A stretch of DNA of 24,861 nucleotides from a virus: positions 1 to 24,861 of IMG/VR virus record IMGVR_UViG_3300005939_000434, one strand, 5' to 3'. The number at the start of each line of letters is the position of its first letter. Positions within the stretch are counted from its first letter, which is position 1. Of the stretch, positions 7,353-13,548 are shown one piece after another. The translations under genes were made by a program, and so were the position numbers. Under the pieces are notes generated by a model that had not been told where the DNA came from, did not search any database, and saw nothing but the letters and a program-made list of their open reading frames with translations.

Positions 7353-8412
7353 TTTTGGAAATATAGGGATAGACGAAGTACATCTTGTCGATAAGGCGCT
7401 ATGCGATGGTATGGTCTCTACTGCAACGCCACAGGTTACAGAATTTGAACAGAAGATTGCTGGCTATCTTAATATGCCTGATGCTGTGGCGACCAATTCA
7501 GGAACCGCAGCTTTACACCTTGCTCTTTTAGTCTGTGGGGTAGGTCCAGGAGATGAGGTTATACTTCCGGCGCTGACTTTTATTGCGACTGCAAACGCTG
7601 TTTGTCATACTGGAGCCAAGCCTGTCTTTGTTGATGTTGACCGGGATACCTGGAACATAGACCCTGACTTGGTTACACAGGCAATAACGGACAAGACAAA
7701 GGCCATAATCCCAGTTCACTTATATGGAAACCCTTGTGATATGGGGGCCTTATATGAGGCAACAAAGGGGACACAAATAAGCATCATTGAGGACGCTGCG
7801 GAAAGCCTGGGTGCGACTTATCAGGGGATGCAAACCGGGACTATTGGCGATGTTGGGTGCTTCTCATTCAATGGCAATAAGACCATGACAACAGGCGGGG
7901 GCGGGTTATTAGTTAGCAATGACCCTGAGAAGATATTGAAGGCTCGATGTTTGTCAATGCAGGGAAGAAATAAACACGGAATACAGGTTGATGTCGGCTA
8001 CAATTACAAAATGACAGGGCTTGCAGCTTCGTTAGGGTTGGCACAGTTTGATAGATTGCAGGAGTTTCTTGTTAAAAAAGAAGTGTTTCATCTTTATTAT
8101 ACCACTATCTTACAAGTTACCAATAAAGACATTAAGTTTCAGATACCGACAGCCTACTCTATATCTTCATGGTGGTACACGGCCTGTGCATTCAAAGAAG
8201 AAGCTGAGACAATACAAAACAAGCTCTCAGCATTAGCTATTCCAACAAGGCGCGTCTTTAAACCAATACCCTATGAGTTACCCTACTATGACGGTAACAG
8301 CTATCCTGATGCCGATTACATATACAGGCACGGCCTTTGCTTACCAAGTTCAACTTTGAACACGATTGAAGATATTGACAAAGTATGTGAAGCGATAAAG
8401 GGGGTATTATGA
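7342..8412 (+). CDS. PLP-dependent sugar aminotransferase, DegT/LegC type
   Basis: This enzyme would transaminate a 4-keto-6-deoxy-HexNAc nucleotide at C4, the second step toward diamino nonulosonic acids. NSGTAALHLAL (residues 52-62), the GDEVILP block and the EDAAESLGA block (150-158) form the PLP pocket. The Schiff-base Lys is K180 in SFNGNKTMTTGGGG. That SFNGNK-TTGGGG form is, from memory, typical of LegC rather than PseC (SFHxxKxITTGEGG). Length is 356 aa. Translation starts at TTG 7342; no better in-frame start is evident. It ends in an ATGA overlap with a tiny membrane protein gene. A PglE-like enzyme is the main alternative. Confidence 0.92.
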   Translation: MHLDFGNIGIDEVHLVDKALCDGMVSTATPQVTEFEQKIAGYLNMPDAVATNSGTAALHLALLVCGVGPGDEVILPALTFIATANAVCHTGAKPVFVDVDRDTWNIDPDLVTQAITDKTKAIIPVHLYGNPCDMGALYEATKGTQISIIEDAAESLGATYQGMQTGTIGDVGCFSFNGNKTMTTGGGGLLVSNDPEKILKARCLSMQGRNKHGIQVDVGYNYKMTGLAASLGLAQFDRLQEFLVKKEVFHLYYTTILQVTNKDIKFQIPTAYSISSWWYTACAFKEEAETIQNKLSALAIPTRRVFKPIPYELPYYDGNSYPDADYIYRHGLCLPSSTLNTIEDIDKVCEAIKGVL

Positions 8413-8576
8413 GGAAGTTCCCAAATGTTCATTTGCATTTCAAGGATAAAACACTGTCCTTTGAACCGGCTGATAACGTTTTTGCATTTATTAACTGTTC
8501 ATTTATATTCATGGTTGGGTATTTGATTTTGTTGCCGTCTATATTATGTGGAAAGGTTACAAAGAATGAAGGATAA
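8409..8576 (+). CDS. Small membrane protein, 55 aa
   Basis: This short frame starts at ATG 8409, overlapping the aminotransferase stop as ATGA, and ends at TAA 8574-8576, 11 nt before the next gene. It has a polar N-terminus (MRKFPNVHLHFKDK), then one hydrophobic helix at about residues 24-47 (FAFINCSFIFMVGYLILLPS) and a short basic C-terminus. That predicts a single-pass inner-membrane protein. I do not recognise a family. Coupling to a glycan gene leaves open a role at the membrane, but this is not shown. Confidence 0.6.
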   Translation: MRKFPNVHLHFKDKTLSFEPADNVFAFINCSFIFMVGYLILLPSILCGKVTKNEG

Positions 8577-8587
8577 CAGGGGGAGAT

Positions 8588-8917
8588 ATGAGAGAGGGTT
8601 GGAACTTTATTTTAAGGCATGATAGAGATTTTGATACGGTCAATTTATGGATGATACACCAGGAGCGTAATGGGCCGAGAACCATAGTTGAGCCAATAAA
8701 TTTGACGCTTAGAAAAGAGTGGGGAGAAGCAGAAATAGCACCTGAACCAACGATTAAGTTTTGCGGTGATATTGCCAATGATTTTCTGAAAGCCTTCGCC
8801 GACGGTCTTGTTGCAGCCGGATTTAGGCCAGATGAATTGAAAGCGTCCGACAAAGAAGTTGTAGCAATAAATGACCACTTGCAAGATATGCGGACTTTGG
8901 TTTTCAAGAAGGATTAA
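8588..8917 (+). CDS. Hypothetical protein, 109 aa
   Basis: I do not recognise this protein. It starts at ATG 8588 with a clear SD (GGGGGA, 8579-8584). The N-terminal part reads as beta strands (WNFILRHD, TVNLWMIHQER, PRTIVEPINLTL) and the C-terminal part as a helix (GDIANDFLKAFADGLVAAGF). The frequent acidic and basic residues suggest a soluble cytoplasmic protein. It ends one base before the TTG start of the dehydratase. Compact phage-type proteins of this shape often have no known function. Confidence 0.68.
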   Translation: MREGWNFILRHDRDFDTVNLWMIHQERNGPRTIVEPINLTLRKEWGEAEIAPEPTIKFCGDIANDFLKAFADGLVAAGFRPDELKASDKEVVAINDHLQDMRTLVFKKD

Positions 8918-8918
8918 T

Positions 8919-9842
8919 TTGAAAAATAAAACCATCCTGATAACCGGCGGCACTGGAAGCCTCGGACAGGAACTAACCAGACAGATACTAAAACAAGGCC
9001 CTAAAAAGGTTATTGTTTATAGCCGGGGTGAGTTAGCGCAGGTTGAGATGTCCCGGAAGTTCTCCGACAAACGGGTAAGGTTCTTTATTGGGGATGTCAG
9101 GGATTTAGGCAGGTTAAAAAGAGCTTTTGAAGGTGTTGACTTGGTGATCTTTGCATCCGCGCTAAAACATGTAGATATCTGTGCTTTCAATCCGATTGAA
9201 GCCATTAAAACAAACATAATAGGAGCGCAGAACACCATTGATGCGGCAATAGATTGTAATGTCAAAAAGGTCATTGCTATTAGCTCGGACAAAGCGGCGA
9301 ATCCGATAAACCTCTACGGTGCAACAAAGCTATGCGCCGACAAGCTCTTTATAGCCTCGAATGCCTATTCGGGAAAGCATGGTTGTCAATTTTCTGTTGT
9401 AAGGTTCGGTAATTTTGAAAATTCTAACGGTTCGGTGATTCCATACTGGAAAAGGCTAATAAAAGAGGGTGCGAAAACCCTTCCCATGACCGACCCAGAC
9501 ATGACACGGTTTTTTATTAAGTTAGAGGACGCTGCGAAATTCACATTGAAGGCTCTTAACGAGGCGAAGGCCGGGGAAACGTGGTGTCCTAAAATGCAGA
9601 CGTATTCTTTATTGGAGTTAGCCAGATCAATAAGTTACGATATTGGGATTGAATACACGGGAAAACGGCCAGGAGAAAAGAAGCATGAAGACATGATCGT
9701 AAAAGACGATGCCGATAGGACATTTGCGTTTCCAGATCATTATGTGGTGTTGCCTGAGTTTGCCTGGATGCAATCGGAAGTCCCAGAGGATGGTTTGAAA
9801 GTTCCTGAACGGTTTGAATATAGGTCGGGGGGGGGGGATTAA
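8919..9842 (+). CDS. UDP-GlcNAc 4,6-dehydratase, PseB-like
   Basis: This is an extended-SDR dehydratase that would convert UDP-GlcNAc to a UDP-4-keto-6-deoxy sugar, the entry step to bacillosamine, pseudaminic or legionaminic acid. The NAD motif GGTGSLG is at residues 10-16. The catalytic set is D124/K125 (SSDKAANP) and Y133 with K137 (YGATK). RPGEKKHEDMI and the ending VPExFEYxSG match soluble PseB. I chose TTG 8919 because AGAAGGA lies just upstream and the protein then begins at the Rossmann fold; an open frame from ATG 8871 adds residues that overlap the previous gene. The 307-aa length is slightly short. The last codons contain an 11-nt G tract. Confidence 0.93.
   Translation: MKNKTILITGGTGSLGQELTRQILKQGPKKVIVYSRGELAQVEMSRKFSDKRVRFFIGDVRDLGRLKRAFEGVDLVIFASALKHVDICAFNPIEAIKTNIIGAQNTIDAAIDCNVKKVIAISSDKAANPINLYGATKLCADKLFIASNAYSGKHGCQFSVVRFGNFENSNGSVIPYWKRLIKEGAKTLPMTDPDMTRFFIKLEDAAKFTLKALNEAKAGETWCPKMQTYSLLELARSISYDIGIEYTGKRPGEKKHEDMIVKDDADRTFAFPDHYVVLPEFAWMQSEVPEDGLKVPERFEYRSGGGD
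9827..9837 (+). repeat. Homopolymeric G tract (11 G)
   Basis: Eleven consecutive G residues encode the Gly-Gly-Gly near the dehydratase C-terminus and lie 5 nt before the TTG start of the next gene, where an SD is expected. Tracts of this length are known slippage sites in phase-variable glycan genes of Campylobacter and Helicobacter. A one-base change would alter the dehydratase C-terminus and the spacing to TTG 9843. An assembly or homopolymer sequencing error is also possible. Confidence 0.9.
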
Positions 9843-10067
9843 TTGACAGAAAAACGAACCATAATTTGTGATGGTTGTCATTGTGAATGTGAACCTAAAC
9901 AACTCGATCCATCTATTCCTGAAATGACATACCCATACCATGTGTCGCGGCATGTTATGGACGTAGACGATGGTAATGAATGGGATTTTAGTCGTACTGA
10001 AGAATGGGATTTCTGTTCATTTGGTTGTTTAGTTAAAGGTTTAAGTTTAAATGGGGTGACTGATTGA
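9843..10067 (+). CDS. Small Cys-rich putative zinc-binding protein, 74 aa
   Basis: Translation starts at TTG 9843, directly after the dehydratase stop and 5 nt after a G11 tract that could act as SD. The protein has CDGCHCEC near residues 9-16 and CSFGC at about 58-62. This paired CxxC...CxxGC layout suggests a treble-clef or zinc-ribbon site. The middle is acidic (MDVDDGNEWDFSRTEEWDF). It overlaps the NeuB-like gene by 4 nt. I do not recognise the family. Small phage zinc proteins of this kind may bind nucleic acid or protein. Confidence 0.6.
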   Translation: MTEKRTIICDGCHCECEPKQLDPSIPEMTYPYHVSRHVMDVDDGNEWDFSRTEEWDFCSFGCLVKGLSLNGVTD

Positions 10068-10837
10068 CGGTTAAGATTGTTGCTGAAGCGGGTATCAACT
10101 GTTCATCGTCATTATCAACTGCTAAACGTATGGCAGACATTGCGATTGAGTGCGGGGCAGATGCAGTCAAATTTCAGACATTCAGCAAAGACCGATTTCC
10201 GGCCATTGAGCATTTACGGATGCCGTGGAAAAAGCAGAAACGTCTCTTTTGGTATTGCAATGAGCAAGGCATTAAATGGTTCTCAACTCCATTTGATTTC
10301 TCAGCCATAAACTTTCTAATCCAGATGGATATGAAGACCTGGAAAGTGCCAAGCGGTTTGATAACCAATACCGGATACCTGAAGCGAATAGCGGTTTGCC
10401 GGGGTAAGAAGATCCTTTCAACTGGGATGTCTAACCTGGATGAGGTCAATGTTGCGATTGGGTACTTGGGTAGGTCGAGTTTAACGCTTTTACATTGTAC
10501 GAGTTTATATCCAACGCCATACGATCAGGTTAATTTATCGGCTATGTTTTCATTGCGTGAACAGTTTGGTTTGCCGGTGGGTTTAAGTGATCACAGTCAA
10601 GGCATTGAGGTTCCGATTGCGGCGGCGGCAATGGGTGCGGAAATAATAGAAAAGCATTTTACGTTTGATAGAAATGCAACCGGGCCAGACCATGCCGCGT
10701 CCATAGAACCGCACGAATTAAAACAGATGGTAAGGTCAATCAGGAACGTAGAACAGGCGATAGGGGATGGTGTGAAGAAGTGTAGCAAGGGAGAAAGAGG
10801 GATGGTGAAGGAAATTAGAACGAGGATGAATAACTAA
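10064..10837 (+). CDS. Nonulosonic acid synthase, NeuB/LegI-like TIM barrel lacking SAF domain
   Basis: This enzyme would condense phosphoenolpyruvate with a 6-carbon HexNAc sugar to form a nine-carbon nonulosonic acid. Motifs include AEAGIN (residues 7-12), GADAVKFQTF (31-40), STPFD, KVPSG, STGMS, the metal-site His residues H177 (GLSDHSQG) and H198 (EKHFT), and GPDHAAS. The 257-aa length is well below the usual 340-350. It ends just after the barrel, where the antifreeze-like SAF domain normally starts, and the region between KFQTF and STPFD is also short. It starts at TTG 10064 behind GGGGTGA. Its stop overlaps the next ATG (TAATG). Confidence 0.92.
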   Translation: MTVKIVAEAGINCSSSLSTAKRMADIAIECGADAVKFQTFSKDRFPAIEHLRMPWKKQKRLFWYCNEQGIKWFSTPFDFSAINFLIQMDMKTWKVPSGLITNTGYLKRIAVCRGKKILSTGMSNLDEVNVAIGYLGRSSLTLLHCTSLYPTPYDQVNLSAMFSLREQFGLPVGLSDHSQGIEVPIAAAAMGAEIIEKHFTFDRNATGPDHAASIEPHELKQMVRSIRNVEQAIGDGVKKCSKGERGMVKEIRTRMNN

Positions 10838-11163
10838 TGAGCTATTGGACTGGTAACTCGGGTTTGCTGGTTGAGTACATCCAGCAAAGCGAGACTCACA
10901 AATCATCAACTTGTGCTCGAATTGGCCCTGTTGCTTTCGCTGGGTTGTCGGTACGAACTAACGGAACAGATGATTTGCATTTTACTGTATATGATTCGAC
11001 ATCTGATTCAGGAGTTAAACTTTTACCCGGTGATTTCATTGTTCCAGGGAGCGCGAATTTGTGGGCATTTTCATTAAATCCAAATTTGATGGGTTGGAAC
11101 GGAATATATATAAAAATGTCTGGCGATGGTGGCGAGTTTCAGCTACTGTATAACAAAGGATAA
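10837..11163 (+). CDS. Probable virion-associated protein, 108 aa
   Basis: The start codon shares a base with the NeuB-like stop (TAATG at 10835-10839). The protein is rich in Gly, Ser, Thr and Asn, and predicted beta-strand segments (DLHFTVYDS, LWAFSLNP, GIYIKMSG, FQLLYNKG) give it the look of a small beta-sandwich head or tail accessory protein. No enzyme motif or membrane segment is visible. The next three genes have similar composition, so this begins a block of probable structural genes inside the glycan cassette. The family is not recognised. Confidence 0.6.
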   Translation: MSYWTGNSGLLVEYIQQSETHKSSTCARIGPVAFAGLSVRTNGTDDLHFTVYDSTSDSGVKLLPGDFIVPGSANLWAFSLNPNLMGWNGIYIKMSGDGGEFQLLYNKG

Positions 11164-11166
11164 CAA

Positions 11167-11364
11167 ATGGCAGGCGTAATAAGTGATTCACAAGGGTTAG
11201 GCGGTGACTCTATAGTAACGCCGAGTGGTTCAAAAAAGTTAGAGATATCTGATGCTAACGCCATATCTCTTCTGGAGGGAATATTAACTACCCTTAAAAA
11301 GATTGAATACCATCTTTATTTGGGAACAGATACGGAACTTAAAGACCAGGATGTAGGAGGATAA
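11167..11364 (+). CDS. Small phage protein, 65 aa
   Basis: This small protein follows its neighbour by 3 nt. Its N-terminus is flexible and Gly/Ser-rich (MAGVISDSQGLGGDS) and its C-terminus is helical (ISLLEGILTTLKKIEYHLYLGTD). Such short helical proteins just before phage structural genes are common, but I cannot assign a function. AGGAGG (11354-11360 region) inside its 3' end serves as the SD of the next gene. Confidence 0.6.
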   Translation: MAGVISDSQGLGGDSIVTPSGSKKLEISDANAISLLEGILTTLKKIEYHLYLGTDTELKDQDVGG

Positions 11365-11365
11365 A

Positions 11366-11920
11366 ATGCCGACACTAAATGACGCAAACGGAACGCCGGT
11401 AAGCGTAGACGATGAAAACATGGTAAAAACATTGGCTGTTACAGAGTCATTAGAGGGTCACTCAAATAGACGGCATGGATCTGCTTACACGTGGCAGTTT
11501 TCAAATGACCCTGCCGCCGCTGATGACTGTATCTTTTACATAAAGAACAATGATGACTTACCCCTTATCCTTGAAGGGATAGACCTTTTTATCACTGACG
11601 ACTGTGATGTTTACCTCAAGCTTGGTGGGACAGGCACAACCGCCGCTGGAACAACAGTAACCGGAACAAACATGAACGCTGGAAGTGGTAACGATGCTGA
11701 TGTTACTTGTCTCCACGCTGAGGATATCGAAGCTGGTGGGACATTTTCAGGCGCGGTTGAGTGTTGCCGTTTTATTTATGAGTCCGGGACATTAGTTGAC
11801 ACTCACCACATGAACTTCCCAATGGATATAATAATCCCAAAAAATCAGGTGTTTTCTCTTTGGGTTGATACTATTTCAATCGTTGTAAAAGGAACTCTGT
11901 ACGGATTTTTCCATGATTAA
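11366..11920 (+). CDS. Probable virion structural protein, 184 aa
   Basis: This is a Thr/Gly/Asp-rich beta protein starting at ATG 11366 behind TAGGAGG. Visible features are a conserved-looking TWQFSNDP near residue 44, a run of acidic strands (IDLFITDDCDVYLKL), and a Thr/Gly-rich loop (GGTGTTAAGTTVTGTN). The C-terminus is strand-rich (QVFSLWVDTISIVVKGT). The composition fits a head decoration or tail-associated beta-sandwich protein. It overlaps the start of the 435-aa gene by 8 nt. The family is not recognised. Confidence 0.62.
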   Translation: MPTLNDANGTPVSVDDENMVKTLAVTESLEGHSNRRHGSAYTWQFSNDPAAADDCIFYIKNNDDLPLILEGIDLFITDDCDVYLKLGGTGTTAAGTTVTGTNMNAGSGNDADVTCLHAEDIEAGGTFSGAVECCRFIYESGTLVDTHHMNFPMDIIIPKNQVFSLWVDTISIVVKGTLYGFFHD

Positions 11921-13220
11921 ACACATCCTCGCAGATAAAGTCGGTATCCCGGTTGAGATCAATTCTGACCCAGGAGAGGACACAGGGTTGGTCGTGGCTA
12001 CACGTCCTCATAAGACCTTTGACACTAAGACAGTGTTCTTCATAAACCCCACCTATGGCCGTGAGATGGCCCAGAACGGCGCATACGGCGATGTTGTCTG
12101 GATGGTACATGATGGCACAGACACGACCGAAGCGGACAGCGGTAATTGTGACGGGATTGGAGTTGACACGAACAAGCTGAAGGACAGCTTGCAGAACTTC
12201 ACCGATACGGTTGTGGCTGGAATGACGGTTCATAATACCACCGATGGGACGTATACATGGGTTACAGCGGTTGATAATGATACCACTCTGACCTTATTAG
12301 ATGACATTATGGATGATGGTGAGGATTACATCATATCGCCTACGTGGACATTCAGCGAGCCTACTGGCACAAAATGGATTGAAAATAACACTGAGCAATT
12401 CCACAACGGGACAAAGAGCTTGAAATGTGATAACCCCGTAATTGGTGACATCCTACAACTCTTGAACGTTAATGGTGAAGGGATTACACTGGCTCACTGT
12501 ACTGCCATAACGATGTGGATTTATGTTGATAAGGACTGGGCAGCGGGGGATTCATTTTCTCTGTACGGCCATAACGCCGGAGCGCTGATAGGAAATAAGG
12601 TCTATCTTGAGGATTATTTCGATTATGATAATTATGATACATGGCATCTTATCTCCATACCATTGGCAGACATGGGATTGACTGTTCAAACACTGGATGC
12701 ACTCAGGATTGAAAACGAGGCACGGGAAGGCGGTAAAAGCCCCAAGTTTTGGATAGATGAACTTAGATTAAGAGTATCAGGAACCCCGATTGATTATGAA
12801 GTTATTCCAGACAAAGGCACATGGTTTCACATTAAGTCTTTTCAAACCACTTTCGTAGATGCTGTTACGGCAGACAATGCCGATTCAACCATGATGAATT
12901 TGTCCTATGACAAGATACTGGATATGACCCCAACAACGGGATATATTTACAGAAGGTATTGTGAAGGCAACACAGACCCGGTTTTTGAAGTACGCATTAC
13001 CAATCTGATGGACTTGTTATCGTTGCCTTATTCGAGTATCACAAACGCAATATCAGACGGGACCAACACTCTAATAACCATAACCAACGAGTACCCTGCG
13101 GGGGTGGCATTTGTCCTGAAGGCAGAGGATCTTGACAAGATAGTCTACACCGTTGAAGATGATTTCAGCCAGTTATTATTTTTCAGAATCAGTGTCCAAG
13201 GATATGTAGAACATAGGTAA
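11913..13220 (+). CDS. Probable virion protein with carbohydrate-binding-like domain, 435 aa
   Basis: This large beta-rich protein has three visible parts. Residues about 1-145 include FTDTVVAGMTVHNTTDGTYTW and end in a Thr/Asp-rich strand segment of a type common in phage neck and fibre proteins. Residues about 145-290 look like a jelly-roll carbohydrate-binding module: HNGTKSLKC, MWIYVDKDW, YDTWHLISIPL, LDALRIEN and FWIDELRL follow the strand order seen in many CBM-like folds. Residues 290-435 are a further beta domain ending FRISVQGY. It likely belongs to the virion and may bind a glycan. ATG 11913 overlaps the previous gene. Confidence 0.62.
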   Translation: MIKHILADKVGIPVEINSDPGEDTGLVVATRPHKTFDTKTVFFINPTYGREMAQNGAYGDVVWMVHDGTDTTEADSGNCDGIGVDTNKLKDSLQNFTDTVVAGMTVHNTTDGTYTWVTAVDNDTTLTLLDDIMDDGEDYIISPTWTFSEPTGTKWIENNTEQFHNGTKSLKCDNPVIGDILQLLNVNGEGITLAHCTAITMWIYVDKDWAAGDSFSLYGHNAGALIGNKVYLEDYFDYDNYDTWHLISIPLADMGLTVQTLDALRIENEAREGGKSPKFWIDELRLRVSGTPIDYEVIPDKGTWFHIKSFQTTFVDAVTADNADSTMMNLSYDKILDMTPTTGYIYRRYCEGNTDPVFEVRITNLMDLLSLPYSSITNAISDGTNTLITITNEYPAGVAFVLKAEDLDKIVYTVEDDFSQLLFFRISVQGYVEHR

Positions 13221-13238
13221 AGAATGGGAGGGGAAAAA

Positions 13239-13457
13239 ATGCAAAGAGTAAAATGTGGTAAGTGTAAATGCTGGAACCAGAAACACATGATTTATGAGCA
13301 AGTGCCGGGCGAGAAGGACAAGGATGTTGGTATCTGTGAGCGCCATGCGCCAAGTCAGCACTTCTTGAACCAAATGGCTATGGGTGGGCAACCGTTAAAG
13401 ATGTTTCCCGGTACACGGAAGGATGAGGGGTGCTGGGAGGGGGTACCAAAGAAATGA
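13239..13457 (+). CDS. Small zinc-ribbon-like phage protein, 72 aa
   Basis: I chose ATG 13239 because GGGAGGGG lies 5-12 nt upstream; an in-frame ATG at 13224 lacks an SD. The protein starts VKCGKCKCWNQ, then has GICERHAP near residue 36 and DEGCWEG near the end, a CxxCxCW...C...C arrangement typical of small phage zinc proteins of unknown role. It overlaps a 26-aa membrane peptide as ATGA. It forms the right edge of the structural block, before the amidotransferase. Confidence 0.7.
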   Translation: MQRVKCGKCKCWNQKHMIYEQVPGEKDKDVGICERHAPSQHFLNQMAMGGQPLKMFPGTRKDEGCWEGVPKK

Positions 13458-13534
13458 ATGACTTTATGGCAGGGTATATTCTCGGTATGATGGTTTCTAT
13501 TTCTTTGGTAGCTATTATAACAATGATTACATAA
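13454..13534 (+). CDS. Tiny single-helix membrane peptide, 26 aa
   Basis: ATG 13454 overlaps the previous stop (ATGA) and the frame ends at TAA 13532-13534. After MNDFM the rest is one hydrophobic helix (GYILGMMVSISLVAIITMIT). It is probably translated by coupling. It is too short for family assignment, and chance cannot be excluded, but the overlap and clean helix support it. Confidence 0.45.
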   Translation: MNDFMAGYILGMMVSISLVAIITMIT

Positions 13535-13537
13535 GCA

Positions 13538-13547
13538 GGGGGGGGGG
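13538..13547 (+). repeat. Homopolymeric G tract (10 G) in the ribosome-binding site
   Basis: Ten consecutive G residues preceded by A and followed by T lie directly before ATG 13549 of the amidotransferase. The 5' AGG-GG part can act as SD, so tract length sets the SD-to-start spacing. Slippage would change translation rate without changing the protein. A sequencing homopolymer error is the alternative. Confidence 0.9.
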
Positions 13548-13548
13548 T

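Noticed and set aside
10077-10310. A 77-aa + frame within the NeuB-like gene, and similar internal frames at 2032, 8048 and 10871
   Set aside because: They are fully inside strong genes in another frame, with no SD or recognisable motif.
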